Shown: positions 9,093-16,638 of the stretch, piece by piece
Numbering within the stretch: position 1 is the stretch's first letter
Layout of the letters: every line of letters starts with the position of its first letter
Source: Oscillospiraceae bacterium
GTDB taxonomy: Bacteria; Bacillota; Clostridia; Oscillospirales; Ruminococcaceae
DNA length: 64,000 nucleotides
Direction: 5' to 3'
NCBI GenBank assembly: GCA_017481565.1
Contig: JAFUOZ010000007.1
Coordinates: forward strand, 1-64,000
Position numbers and translations under genes: made by a program
Notes under the pieces: model-generated
What the model was told of the DNA's origin: nothing
Databases searched by the model: none
The model's input: the letters and a program-made list of their open reading frames with translations, nothing else

Positions 9093-11198
9093 TTAATTCT
9101 TATATTTTCTTACCCTGACCTTTACAGGCTTTTTATTGACACGGGAATATGCTTCCTCAATGAAATGATCCTGACAGCTGAGCGGTTCTGCCTCGGCTGC
9201 GTCCTGATCGATATTTCTTCTGTACTCATATGTGCTGTCAGGCAGCTGCATACGTGATTTTACATTGTCGGAAAGCATTATCTCAAATATTCCGAAAATG
9301 CGCTTTTTCAGTGCTGCACTGTAAACGGGAGCTGCCACCTCAACTCGTCTGAGGGTATTTCTTGTCATAAAATCAGCCGAGGATATATAAAGCTTCATAC
9401 CCTCTCCCCTGCCGAAAATATATATTCTTGAATGTTCAAGATATCTTCCCACAACGCTTCTTACGGTGATATTTTCTGTATATCCCTTAACGCCTGCAAC
9501 CAGACAGCAGATCCCTCTTATGACCATATCTATTTTAACGCCTGCATTTGACGCTTCGATAAGCTTATCCATAAGTGCCTTATCTGTAAGGGAATTGAGC
9601 TTGAGACCTATATATGCGTCCTCTCCTCTGCCTGCCGCTGCAATCTCATAGTCAATAAGCTCGATTATCTTGTTCTGCAGACAAAGAGGCGCTACAAGAA
9701 GATGCTGTGTATTTTCAACCAGTGTACCTATAGAAAGGGCATTGAAAACAGTTCCCGCTTCCGAGCCTATCCTCATATCAGATGTCATTATGGAAAGGTC
9801 GGTATAAAGCGCAGAGGTCTTTTCGTTATAATTTCCCGTTCCTATCTGGGTTATATACTGGAGACCCGATTTTGTCTTTCTTGTGATAAGCAGCAGCTTT
9901 GAATGTACCTTAAGGCTCTGAGGTCCGTATATAACGGTACAGCCTGCTTCTTCAAGACGCTTTGACCATTCGATATTGTTTTCCTCGTCAAATCTTGCAC
10001 GCAGCTCAACAAGAACAAATACCTCCTTGCCGTTTTCAGCCGCATTTATAAGTGCTTCCACTATCTTTGAATTGGAGGCTACTCTATAAAGAGTGATCTT
10101 TACGGATACTACCTCAGGATCATCCGCCGCCTCATTAAGCAGTGAGATAAAGGGCTTTATACTCTCGTAAGGATATGAAAGCATAAGATCCTTTTTCAGT
10201 ATCTGAGGGATAAGCTTTGTATTCTTCTGAAAATCGGGACTGTCCTGCGGCTTTGCAGGCTTATAGAAAAGCTCTGGGTGCTTTTCCTCAAGACGGGAAC
10301 GGAGCTGGAATACAAAGGAAAGCTCCAAAGGAGTTGAGCTGACAAATACCTGATTCTGTCTCAGCTCCAGCTTATCGCATAAAAAGCCTACAGCATCGGA
10401 GTTCATCTTTGAGGTAAGCTCCAGACGGACAGGTGAAAGCTTCTTTCTCTTTTTCAGAAGTGCTTCCATAACATCTCTCAGATCCACATCATGATCATAA
10501 AGTGCCTCTTCCATATTTATATCGGCATTTCTTGTTACCCTCATAATGCTCTTTGTTATGATATTGTAATTTTCAAAAACCGATGAGGCATAATGGAGAA
10601 TAAGATCCTCTGCCAGAAGAAATCTTATCTTTGACTGACAGGGCAGGAAAATAAGTCTTGAAAAGCTGCCGCTTGCTGGTATAATACCCATTTTGACGGA
10701 ATTTTTCGCTTCCAGATGCGCCGCAATATAAGTACCCTTATTTGTAAGGAACGGGAAGGGATGTCTCTTATCCACCACCTGAGGACTTATCAGAGGACGT
10801 ATCTCCGAATTGAAATAAGCCGAAAGATATGCCTCCTCTTCCTTGGAAAGCTTTTTAAGATCCACCTGCTCTATTCCGTATTCCTGAAGCTGCTTCATTA
10901 TGCCCTTATAGGTCTCGTCTCTTACAGGGATAAGTCCCGCAACTCTTTTATATATCTCCTCAAGCTGCTCTCCTGCCGTCATACCCGTTTTATTTTCCTT
11001 CACATTGCTGTGAACAAGGGTCTGGTCGTAAAGAGAACCTACTCTTATCATAAAGAATTCATCAAGATTGGACTGATATATCTGAGCAAAAAGAAGTCTT
11101 TCGCATAAGGGAACATTTCCGTCCCTTGCCTCTTCCATAACTCTTTCGTTGAATTTGAGCCAGCTGAGCTCACGGTTATCATAGCACTTATTCATCAT
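9093..11198 (-). CDS. ppk1: Polyphosphate kinase 1
   Basis: Reversible ATP:polyphosphate phosphotransferase that makes inorganic polyphosphate. The full four-domain PPK1 is present: N-terminal CYDNRELSWLKFNERVMEEA, a head domain, and two PLD-like C-terminal domains. The autophosphorylated histidine is in LKVHSKLLLITR (near residue 432), and the second conserved histidine is in RYLEHSRIYIFGRG (near 588). RARFDEENNIEWSKRLEEAG is the family arginine region. The 701 aa length is typical. The start at 11198 has AGAGGAG five bases upstream. No ppx neighbour is seen. Confidence 0.96.
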   Translation of the reverse strand: MMNKCYDNRELSWLKFNERVMEEARDGNVPLCERLLFAQIYQSNLDEFFMIRVGSLYDQTLVHSNVKENKTGMTAGEQLEEIYKRVAGLIPVRDETYKGIMKQLQEYGIEQVDLKKLSKEEEAYLSAYFNSEIRPLISPQVVDKRHPFPFLTNKGTYIAAHLEAKNSVKMGIIPASGSFSRLIFLPCQSKIRFLLAEDLILHYASSVFENYNIITKSIMRVTRNADINMEEALYDHDVDLRDVMEALLKKRKKLSPVRLELTSKMNSDAVGFLCDKLELRQNQVFVSSTPLELSFVFQLRSRLEEKHPELFYKPAKPQDSPDFQKNTKLIPQILKKDLMLSYPYESIKPFISLLNEAADDPEVVSVKITLYRVASNSKIVEALINAAENGKEVFVLVELRARFDEENNIEWSKRLEEAGCTVIYGPQSLKVHSKLLLITRKTKSGLQYITQIGTGNYNEKTSALYTDLSIMTSDMRIGSEAGTVFNALSIGTLVENTQHLLVAPLCLQNKIIELIDYEIAAAGRGEDAYIGLKLNSLTDKALMDKLIEASNAGVKIDMVIRGICCLVAGVKGYTENITVRSVVGRYLEHSRIYIFGRGEGMKLYISSADFMTRNTLRRVEVAAPVYSAALKKRIFGIFEIMLSDNVKSRMQLPDSTYEYRRNIDQDAAEAEPLSCQDHFIEEAYSRVNKKPVKVRVRKYKN

Positions 11199-11212
11199 TT
11201 ACTCTCCTCTCA

Positions 11213-11653
11213 TTATAATATCTGTAATACCGCCGATACTGCAACAGCGGCTATCAATGTAAATACCAAAAATCCAAGAACGATACAGCTTACCGCATTT
11301 TTATCAAGCACAAGGTCCTTTTTCTTCACCAGTCTTACGCCGACCTCTTTTCCTTTCTTGTAGATAATATCCCTCATTACAAATTCAGCAGGAAGCGCAC
11401 AGGGATATTCCCGTCCCTCTATCATATAATAAGCCCTGTCAAAGCTTTGCTTATCGCCCTTGTATGTCCTGACGAACTCTCCCTTTTTACCCACCGAGCG
11501 CAGAAGCAGAGTCATTGCATAAATAAAGAATATATATATCAGAAGTGCCGCAAGCCCTAATGCACCCAAAACAACTCCGATAATGATATTTCTGCTTACT
11601 CCCAGACATATCATTATTACTATAAGTACGATAAATCCTATAATATATTCCAT
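11213..11653 (-). CDS. Hypothetical three-helix membrane protein
   Basis: A 146-residue protein of unknown function. Two strongly hydrophobic helices sit near residues 1-23 and 28-50. A soluble basic stretch of about 65 residues follows (VRTYKGDKQSFDRAYYMIEG), and a last helix lies at ~118-143. The layout resembles small signalling or stress membrane proteins such as DUF3592 types, but I cannot assign a family. It lies 14 bases upstream of ppk1 and 15 bases after the 11669 gene, so it is probably co-transcribed with both. Confidence 0.7.
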   Translation of the reverse strand: MEYIIGFIVLIVIMICLGVSRNIIIGVVLGALGLAALLIYIFFIYAMTLLLRSVGKKGEFVRTYKGDKQSFDRAYYMIEGREYPCALPAEFVMRDIIYKKGKEVGVRLVKKKDLVLDKNAVSCIVLGFLVFTLIAAVAVSAVLQIL

Positions 11654-11668
11654 ATCACATCACCTGTC

Positions 11669-12220
11669 TCATACGGTTTTCAGATATTCATTGTATGCAT
11701 TATCTATAATATGCTCAAAATCGTGATAATCCTCCCATGAATCAGTAAATTCACAGGGCAGGTCACAAAGCTCATTGATAACCCAGCGGATATACTGCTT
11801 TACATAGCCGCCCTCTTCGTCTTTGTAGTAGCATTCTACAAAGGTATATATCTCATCGGAAAATTCCTCCGATGTAACTGCCTCACCGCAGAAATCTATA
11901 ACAAATTCCGCAGAGGACATTTTTTCAGCCTTTACAGCCTGAGCCGCTTTTCTTTTTTCATCGGGATAATCCGCTTCAAAGCCGTGCTTTATTATCCATG
12001 CCATAAAAAAGCCCATATGCACCGAAGCGGCTCTGTAAACCTGACGCATTTTCTCCTCCGAAGGTTCCTCAGCGGAGGGGATATCCGATAAAAAATATTC
12101 CATAGCTTTATCTGACCAATAATCTGTCTTATCAAAGACCTTATATTCCTTGCCGGAAATTTTTGCATTGTTTCTTTTATTTTCTTCATTAAGCTGTCTT
12201 ACAGCTTCAGACAGTTCCAT
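11669..12220 (-). CDS. Hypothetical acidic cytoplasmic protein
   Basis: A 183-residue acidic, helix-rich soluble protein that I do not recognise. It begins MELSEAVRQLNEENKRNN. Tryptophan and aspartate/glutamate clusters (CYYKDEEGGYVKQYIRWVIN; DSWEDYHDFEHII) suggest a fold similar to small immunity-type or SMI1-like proteins, but this is only an impression. The start at 12220 is preferred over 12274 because GGGGTGAG lies 4-11 bases upstream. It is the first gene of the run leading to ppk1. A palindromic repeat lies about 60 bases upstream of its start. Confidence 0.65.
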   Translation of the reverse strand: MELSEAVRQLNEENKRNNAKISGKEYKVFDKTDYWSDKAMEYFLSDIPSAEEPSEEKMRQVYRAASVHMGFFMAWIIKHGFEADYPDEKRKAAQAVKAEKMSSAEFVIDFCGEAVTSEEFSDEIYTFVECYYKDEEGGYVKQYIRWVINELCDLPCEFTDSWEDYHDFEHIIDNAYNEYLKTV

Positions 12221-12281
12221 CACACTCACCCCGATAATATCCGATATTATTCCGTATAAACAGCACATCAACAATAACCGC

Positions 12282-12372
12282 GGGAAGCGCTGATCAAATC
12301 ATTTCAAGCTCCTTTGAATAAAGCCTTGTCGCAGGTCTGAAACAATGCCTGCGGCGTTAATCAGTGCTTCCC
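12282..12372. repeat. Palindromic dispersed repeat, copy A
   Basis: A 91-bp imperfect palindrome. The left arm GGGAAGCGCTGAT and the right arm ATCAGTGCTTCCC are inverted, followed inward by related TTTCA/TGAAAC segments. It matches copy B at 19593-19699 in both arms, with a different centre. It is non-coding and lies upstream of the 11669-12220 gene. Confidence 0.8.
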
Positions 12373-12458
12373 TTAAACACTTATTATAGTTTGTGCAGCT
12401 CTGACTGCTATTATTATACCACTCATAAGCTCACAAGTCAAGTTTTGTCAGAACATGA

Positions 12459-12590
12459 ATATCTTTCATTTTATATATTGAAACGGCTCGAATGTTATTG
12501 GGTCATGCAAACATAAGCACCACACAGATATATGTTCATTCCTCGTTTGAGAAAATGCAAGCTGCCGCCGACAGACTGAAATTCGATTAA
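12459..12590 (+). pseudogene. Tyrosine recombinase (phage integrase) C-terminal remnant
   Basis: An open frame of 43 codons between stops ends ARMLLGHANISTTQIYVHSS and then FEKMQAAADRLKFD. This is the classic box II of XerC/D-like and phage integrases: the LLGH histidine, the TTQIY nucleophile tyrosine and the trailing helix. No start codon, N-terminal domain or box I arginine lies upstream, so it is a fragment of a lost integrase gene. It lies about 100 bases from the 3' end of tRNA-Leu, where such integrases usually insert. Confidence 0.8.
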
Positions 12591-12605
12591 AAATACTGTA
12601 ACCGC

Positions 12606-12630
12606 ACTAGACCCCAAAAAATAGTGCGAC
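12606..12630. other. Short inverted repeat with A-rich loop
   Basis: GCACTA and TAGTGC flank GACCCCAAAAAA. The inner sequence resembles the outer end of some IS3-family elements, but no second end or transposase is present. It may only be a leftover of the integrated element whose recombinase remnant ends at 12590. Confidence 0.35.
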
Positions 12631-12631
12631 A

Positions 12632-12670
12632 AAAAACCCCTCTGCATAATTATATGCAAAGGGGTTTAAA
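12632..12670 (-). terminator. Terminator of tRNA-Leu
   Basis: AAACCCCTCTGCATA and TATGCAAAGGGGTTT form a long stem. On the minus strand TTTTTTGTCG follows. It lies 17 bases after the tRNA 3' end. Confidence 0.85.
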
Positions 12671-12686
12671 AGTACGTAAATACGTA

Positions 12687-12773
12687 TGGTGCGGATAATG
12701 TGACTTGAACACACACGGTATTGCTACCACTAGAACCTGAATCTAGCGCGTCTGCCGATTCCGCCATATCCGC
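12687..12773 (-). tRNA. tRNA-Leu (anticodon CAG)
   Basis: The acceptor stem GCGGATA/TATCCGC is closed by an encoded ACCA end. The anticodon stem CTAGA/TCTAG encloses the loop TTCAGGT, which gives anticodon CAG. A class II variable arm (GGTA-GCAA-TACC) and a T arm with TTCAAGT are present. The total is 87 bases including CCA. Its own consensus promoter lies at 12810-12838 and a terminator follows. Confidence 0.96.
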
Positions 12774-12809
12774 TTGACTTATTTACGATTTACAACTTAC
12801 AACTATTAT

Positions 12810-12838
12810 ATTATAATACATCAGACGTAATTTGTCAA
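12810..12838 (-). promoter_or_regulatory. Promoter of tRNA-Leu
   Basis: On the minus strand TTGACA (12838-12833), a 17-base spacer and TATAAT (12815-12810) match consensus exactly. Confidence 0.9.
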
Positions 12839-12872
12839 GGGATATTCTTCAAAAAAGCGAAACTTTAACTAT

Positions 12873-13022
12873 TTATTCACAATAATCAATAATTAATTCA
12901 TCATCTTCCGATTCCTGAGCTGCACGCTTTTTGGTAATACTTTTTCCGATACATCTTGCGATAATTGTTAATACAGCTAATACTGCCGCCGCTGCTGAAA
13001 TAATAAACGCTGTTTTTTTCAT
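12873..13022 (-). CDS. Small single-pass membrane peptide, 49 aa
   Basis: The peptide MKKTAFIISAAAAVLAVL continues into a basic loop (GKSITKKRAAQ) and an acidic tail ending in ESEDDELIIDYCE. It has one membrane helix with K-K at the front and a charged C-terminus. The start at 13022 has AAAGGA upstream. It lies 16 bases after the 39-aa peptide gene and shares its layout of one helix plus an acid-rich tail. The function is not known. Candidates are a membrane regulator, or a substrate of the radical-SAM-like protein encoded upstream. Confidence 0.6.
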   Translation of the reverse strand: MKKTAFIISAAAAVLAVLTIIARCIGKSITKKRAAQESEDDELIIDYCE

Positions 13023-13038
13023 AGATATGACCGTCCTT

Positions 13039-13158
13039 TCAGTTAATAATGCTGTCATCGTCATGGGAAGGATCTGAATCAACAGCTACGCCTACATTAC
13101 TGTAATAAATCGAGGCTGCAACGCTTACTGCTGCACCGATAATAATAATTGCTGTCAT
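13039..13158 (-). CDS. Small membrane peptide, 39 aa
   Basis: The peptide starts MTAIIIIGAAVSVAASIYY, one hydrophobic helix, then a polar tail with DSDPSHDDDSIIN. AAGGAG lies 11 bases before the ATG at 13158. It is followed 16 bases later by the 49-aa peptide gene, and a 57-bp element shared with the radical-SAM-like gene lies about 92 bases upstream. Too short for a family call. The good ribosome site and shared promoter element make it a likely real gene. Confidence 0.6.
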   Translation of the reverse strand: MTAIIIIGAAVSVAASIYYSNVGVAVDSDPSHDDDSIIN

Positions 13159-13250
13159 ATAATTCACGCTCCTTCTTTTTATTTGTTCAGGCTTTATCAT
13201 ACATCAGTCTAAATTGCATCATTTCTTTTACTGTCTACATTATAACTCCA

Positions 13251-13307
13251 TATTGTTTGAATTTTGCTAAAGTTATATTAGAATCTGATTAGAATTTTTT
13301 ACATCAG
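13251..13307 (-). repeat. Duplicated 57-bp upstream element, copy A
   Basis: 49 of 57 bases match copy B at 14438-14494 by direct alignment. On the minus strand it carries two TTCTAAT blocks with an 11-base period, overlapping a TATAAC -10-like hexamer. It lies upstream of the two small membrane peptide genes. Confidence 0.75.
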
Positions 13308-13393
13308 AATAAAAATAAATTCGCAAAAACCGTCAGTCATTCAATACCTCCATCTATTATTTGATATCAATATGACAACTGTTATACACCGTA

Positions 13394-14419
13394 TTACGTT
13401 TTGCCGTATTTTTCACACAACATTTCATATATTTCATTTCTGGATAAACTATGTTTAACTGCAAGCTGCCTATGTTTATAATACCTTTTAATATTTTTCA
13501 GGAAAGCAGTTATCTTTTCACAGGCGTATATTCCTGCTTTTGAATTTGTTTTATCATAATATTCATCGGGATCATCCGAGGGAATAAAAACATAAAGTTC
13601 ATCAATATCCTTTTTAATACTGTCAGATAAAAGCTTTTCATCACATACTCCGTTTGTAATCCCTATTACTTTGATATCAGATTTATTTTTTATATAATTC
13701 AATAAACTTCCGCAATCAGATGTAATCGGATCATAACCAACTCCAACAAACAAATACTCTATTCCCGTTATATCTGTTAAATCAAAAGCTTTAGTATACA
13801 TAAAACCATAACCACGAAATGGATAAGCTTCTTTATTTTTCTTACAGTCAGGGCATTTATTGATACAGTTATTCTTCATTTTCAATAAAAGTATATTTTT
13901 GTATTTTTCATGGATATAAAAATAATCATCAGGCTTACCCTCTAAGGTATATTCGTCAGTGTGATGTTCCTTATAGTTTTCCCATGATTTTTTATAAACA
14001 TATGTCTTGTATACTTTTCCATATTTATAAAAAGCGTTTTCTTTCAGTAATCTGACACACTTATTATACCAGCTTATAAAAAGTTCATCTGAATAATAAG
14101 GACTCAGATAACTATTCCAATAAATGCGTCCTTTAGGTGGTATACCTTTTGTACCGCAAAAAAATTCTATTAAAGGCAGTTCATGTAATTCTGTTGAACT
14201 CTTAAAGCAAGTCTTATCCAATTTGAAATCAGTGTTCCACAAATAATACCAACCGCTCATATTATTTTTCTCAGTTTCTTCTGTTTCAACAAGTGTCACC
14301 ATCTCATCTGCCTGTTTTTCGGATAGTATCTTGATTTTACCTTTCATCTTAATGTTTAATATTTTTATAAATTCAGCTACATCTTCTGTGGTCATGCTAA
14401 ATTCAACTTGCCTTCCCAT
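13394..14419 (-). CDS. Radical-SAM-like protein with unknown N-terminal domain
   Basis: A 341-residue soluble protein. Residues 1-~170 are unrecognised and rich in tyrosine and lysine. Around residues 183-190 is CINKCPDC, a CX3CX2C motif of the radical SAM 4Fe-4S type, preceded by a strand (NILLLKMKNN). After it come ITGIEYLFVGVGYDP, where canonical enzymes have a GGEP-like motif, then IKVIGITNG and a strand IDELYVFIPSDDP. This order matches a short (NrdG/Fer4_12-like) radical SAM core, with the GGE motif degraded. The start at 14419 has GGAGG nine bases upstream. Its promoter element is duplicated upstream of the two small peptides that follow. The assignment rests on motifs only. Confidence 0.55.
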   Translation of the reverse strand: MGRQVEFSMTTEDVAEFIKILNIKMKGKIKILSEKQADEMVTLVETEETEKNNMSGWYYLWNTDFKLDKTCFKSSTELHELPLIEFFCGTKGIPPKGRIYWNSYLSPYYSDELFISWYNKCVRLLKENAFYKYGKVYKTYVYKKSWENYKEHHTDEYTLEGKPDDYFYIHEKYKNILLLKMKNNCINKCPDCKKNKEAYPFRGYGFMYTKAFDLTDITGIEYLFVGVGYDPITSDCGSLLNYIKNKSDIKVIGITNGVCDEKLLSDSIKKDIDELYVFIPSDDPDEYYDKTNSKAGIYACEKITAFLKNIKRYYKHRQLAVKHSLSRNEIYEMLCEKYGKT

Positions 14420-14437
14420 TTATTTTCCTCCGTATCC

Positions 14438-14494
14438 TATTGTTTGAATTTTGCTATGGCTATATCAGAAACTGAACAGAATTTTTTATATCAG
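14438..14494 (-). repeat. Duplicated 57-bp upstream element, copy B
   Basis: Copy of the 13251-13307 element, lying directly before the radical-SAM-like gene and overlapping the end of the gene at 14486. On the minus strand it has TTCTGTT and TTCTGAT blocks with an 11-base period next to TATAGC. Confidence 0.75.
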
Positions 14495-14872
14495 CATTGT
14501 ATAATAATCAAATTCAAACAAGCATAGCGACAACAGGGGATATACTGCATAAATAAATACTCCGACAATAAACAGATATCCCATTTCTCGTTTCACCGTA
14601 AAATCATCGCCTGCACTCTTTGCTCCGATAAAGCCCCCTAACCAGCCTCCGAATACAGACAGTATCATACATAAAACTGCGTTTCCTCTGCCTGCGCTTT
14701 TATAAGCAAAATAATTCATAAGAATAAATAACGGTATAGAAATAACTCCCAGCATAAAACCAAATAAAAGAGCTATATAAAACATCCACGCAAGATCTCT
14801 TATAATAAAAAGAAGTACAACGCCTATAAGCATTATCGATATTACTATTACATAATCAGAATTTTTCTTCAT
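14486..14872 (-). CDS. Small multi-pass membrane protein, possibly DUF1294-like
   Basis: A 129-residue protein with four hydrophobic helices. The segment LMNYFAYKSAGRGNAVL, followed by a glycine-rich helix FGGWLGGFIGAKSAG, loosely resembles DUF1294 membrane proteins, which have no known function. The start at 14872 is preferred over 14878 because AAAGGA is then 8 bases away. It begins 18 bases after the GNAT-RibD stop, so the two are co-transcribed, and it is followed by the radical-SAM-like gene. It could be a membrane partner of the small peptides, but nothing in the sequence proves this. Confidence 0.6.
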   Translation of the reverse strand: MKKNSDYVIVISIMLIGVVLLFIIRDLAWMFYIALLFGFMLGVISIPLFILMNYFAYKSAGRGNAVLCMILSVFGGWLGGFIGAKSAGDDFTVKREMGYLFIVGVFIYAVYPLLSLCLFEFDYYTMLI

Positions 14873-14890
14873 TGTCATTATCCTTTCTAA

Positions 14891-15823
14891 TTACTCATAC
14901 CTGAGCCATACTGCACCGTGCGCCATTACCTCTGCACTGCACAGCTGATATTCCCTCATTTCCGATTCTGCAAACAGCGGCTTATCATCAATTCCGCCCA
15001 CTATCGGAGCTGTGACTATACTCAGCATATCAACAACTCCCGCTCTCTGAAATGCACCGTTGATAATACTTCCGCCTTCAAGAAGCAGCTTTTTAATACC
15101 GAAAAGCTTGTACAGCTTATTAAGTGCAAGCTTTATATCAATATCCTCTTTACCTGCGAAAATATACGATACACCGATACTTTTATAATATGCAAGCATT
15201 TCCTTGGGTGCTTTTTCGGTCAGTACCTCAATTATATGACAATCATCATAACCCACATCTTCATCATGTATCCTGCTGTCAGTCCAGCCCACTTTTCCGC
15301 AGCGGTCAAAGGAAACCGCATAGTAATCATGCTTTTTTGCTATATAGTCCTCAAAGGGAATATCCGCTCCCGAAAATTCCGAAAGGTCGGGACTAAAGCC
15401 GTTTGTAAAGCTGCTTTCCATTGTGACTCTTCCGCAAGCAAAAGCATCTCCCTTAAGCTGACGGTTGATATCATAATATACCTCGCTTACCTGCATACCC
15501 TTTTCACCGAAAAGAAAATCTCCCGTGACCTTGCCGTCGATACTTGTTACCATGTGACATATCACAACAGGGCGAAGTCCGTTCTTTTCTACATATTTTC
15601 TTGCATAGGAACAGCTTGTTCTGATATTTCCCCCACGGAGATTTATCTGATTTATTGCACGTTTTACAAGCTGTGCCGCAACTCCCCTGCCCTGCATACT
15701 TTCATCAACAAAGGTATGGTTTATATCAAATACGCCTTTTTCGGTTTCGGGAAAATCAATTTCTCCTGCCTTTTTTTCATTTTCAATGCATATTATTTTT
15801 TCTGCTTCTGTTTTAAAAATCAT
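14891..15823 (-). CDS. GNAT_C acetyltransferase fused to RibD C-terminal-like reductase
   Basis: A two-domain protein. Residues 1-~82 are a minimal GNAT of the YjdJ/PF14542 type: GEIDFPETEKGVFDINHTFV, then QGRGVAAQLV, the acetyl-CoA loop, and CSYARKYVEKN. Residues ~85-310 are a dihydrofolate-reductase-like RibD_C domain: CHMVTSIDGKVTGDF, FACGRVTMES, and KLLLEGGSIINGAF with the GGxxxN NADPH-binding motif. Stand-alone versions of both are common; this fusion is not one I know. The start at 15823 has AAAGGA upstream. The RibD-like domain probably reduces a pyrimidine- or pterin-like substrate. What the acetyltransferase part acts on is unknown. Confidence 0.8.
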   Translation of the reverse strand: MIFKTEAEKIICIENEKKAGEIDFPETEKGVFDINHTFVDESMQGRGVAAQLVKRAINQINLRGGNIRTSCSYARKYVEKNGLRPVVICHMVTSIDGKVTGDFLFGEKGMQVSEVYYDINRQLKGDAFACGRVTMESSFTNGFSPDLSEFSGADIPFEDYIAKKHDYYAVSFDRCGKVGWTDSRIHDEDVGYDDCHIIEVLTEKAPKEMLAYYKSIGVSYIFAGKEDIDIKLALNKLYKLFGIKKLLLEGGSIINGAFQRAGVVDMLSIVTAPIVGGIDDKPLFAESEMREYQLCSAEVMAHGAVWLRYE

Positions 15824-15898
15824 AATAATTATCCTTTCATGTTCATCTGCTTATAAACAGTATTTTTACTGCACATTATAATAAAATGAATTATAAAA

Positions 15899-15935
15899 AC
15901 AAAGAAGTACCATAATAAAATGATACTTCTCTGTT
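15899..15935 (-). terminator. Terminator after the 15993 gene
   Basis: AGAAGTAT and TACTTCT arms form a stem on the minus strand and are followed by TTGTTTTTATAA. Confidence 0.7.
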
Positions 15936-15992
15936 GATCTTTATTTTATCCGCATCAAAGCTTTTTATAAATTATGACCTGATACTGATATT

Positions 15993-16508
15993 TTAGAAAT
16001 TGATACCCCATGCGGAGCTGAGCTTCTTATACATCTTCATCTTGACATTTGATTTTGATTTCTTATAGAAAACAATGCCAAGACCGATAGATACAACAGT
16101 AGCAACTGCAGCGATAATTATTGATAATGCACCATCAAGGAAATATATGCAGCAGAACCAGATCGCAGCAATAAGTATGATAAGAACAGGGAGAGTACTT
16201 GTCGCAAAGGTTTTATTCTGTGCAGAAATATACTTAACGATCTCCTCCTTCTTGAACTTCTCATAATTTCTTGCAATAAACTGATCGGGACGTGCCCACT
16301 TGCTGAAATCCTTTATATGATGAAATTCAATCTGAAAATCCTGACCTGTGCTTGTAATACGGTAATCAACCACAAAATTTCCCGCAGAGTTTGTTGTTGC
16401 ACCCATAATATGTACAAGTGTTCCTACTTCTGCCTGATTTTTCACATTTTTAGTAACAAGAAACTTCCCGTCAACCGCATCATTAATATCGTTAAGCTTA
16501 TATACCAC
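15993..16508 (-). CDS. Hypothetical protein with two C-terminal membrane helices
   Basis: A 171-residue protein with a soluble N-terminal half (~110 residues, beta-rich; VGTLVHIMGATTNSAGNFVV) and a helical hairpin at ~118-162 (LPVLIILIAAIWFCCIYFL and SIIIAAVATVVSIGLG). It ends in a short basic tail. The start is a GTG at 16508 with AAAGGAAG eight bases upstream, and stops lie just before it. The function is unknown. It is a single gene with its own terminator. Confidence 0.65.
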   Translation of the reverse strand: MVYKLNDINDAVDGKFLVTKNVKNQAEVGTLVHIMGATTNSAGNFVVDYRITSTGQDFQIEFHHIKDFSKWARPDQFIARNYEKFKKEEIVKYISAQNKTFATSTLPVLIILIAAIWFCCIYFLDGALSIIIAAVATVVSIGLGIVFYKKSKSNVKMKMYKKLSSAWGINF

Positions 16509-16638
16509 TTTTTCATCTTCCTTTCATTAACAAAAGCACATAATTCACACTATCAATATAATTATATAACATAATCGGCAATAAATCAATAGCGAAAAAT
16601 TACTTTACATTTTGTACAAAGCATCTTAACAAAATGCA

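Noticed and set aside
12600-12630. IS3-like terminus
   Set aside because: The TAGACCCCAAAAAA segment resembles IS3-family ends, but the coding frame beside it is a tyrosine recombinase C-terminus, not a DDE transposase, and no second end is present.
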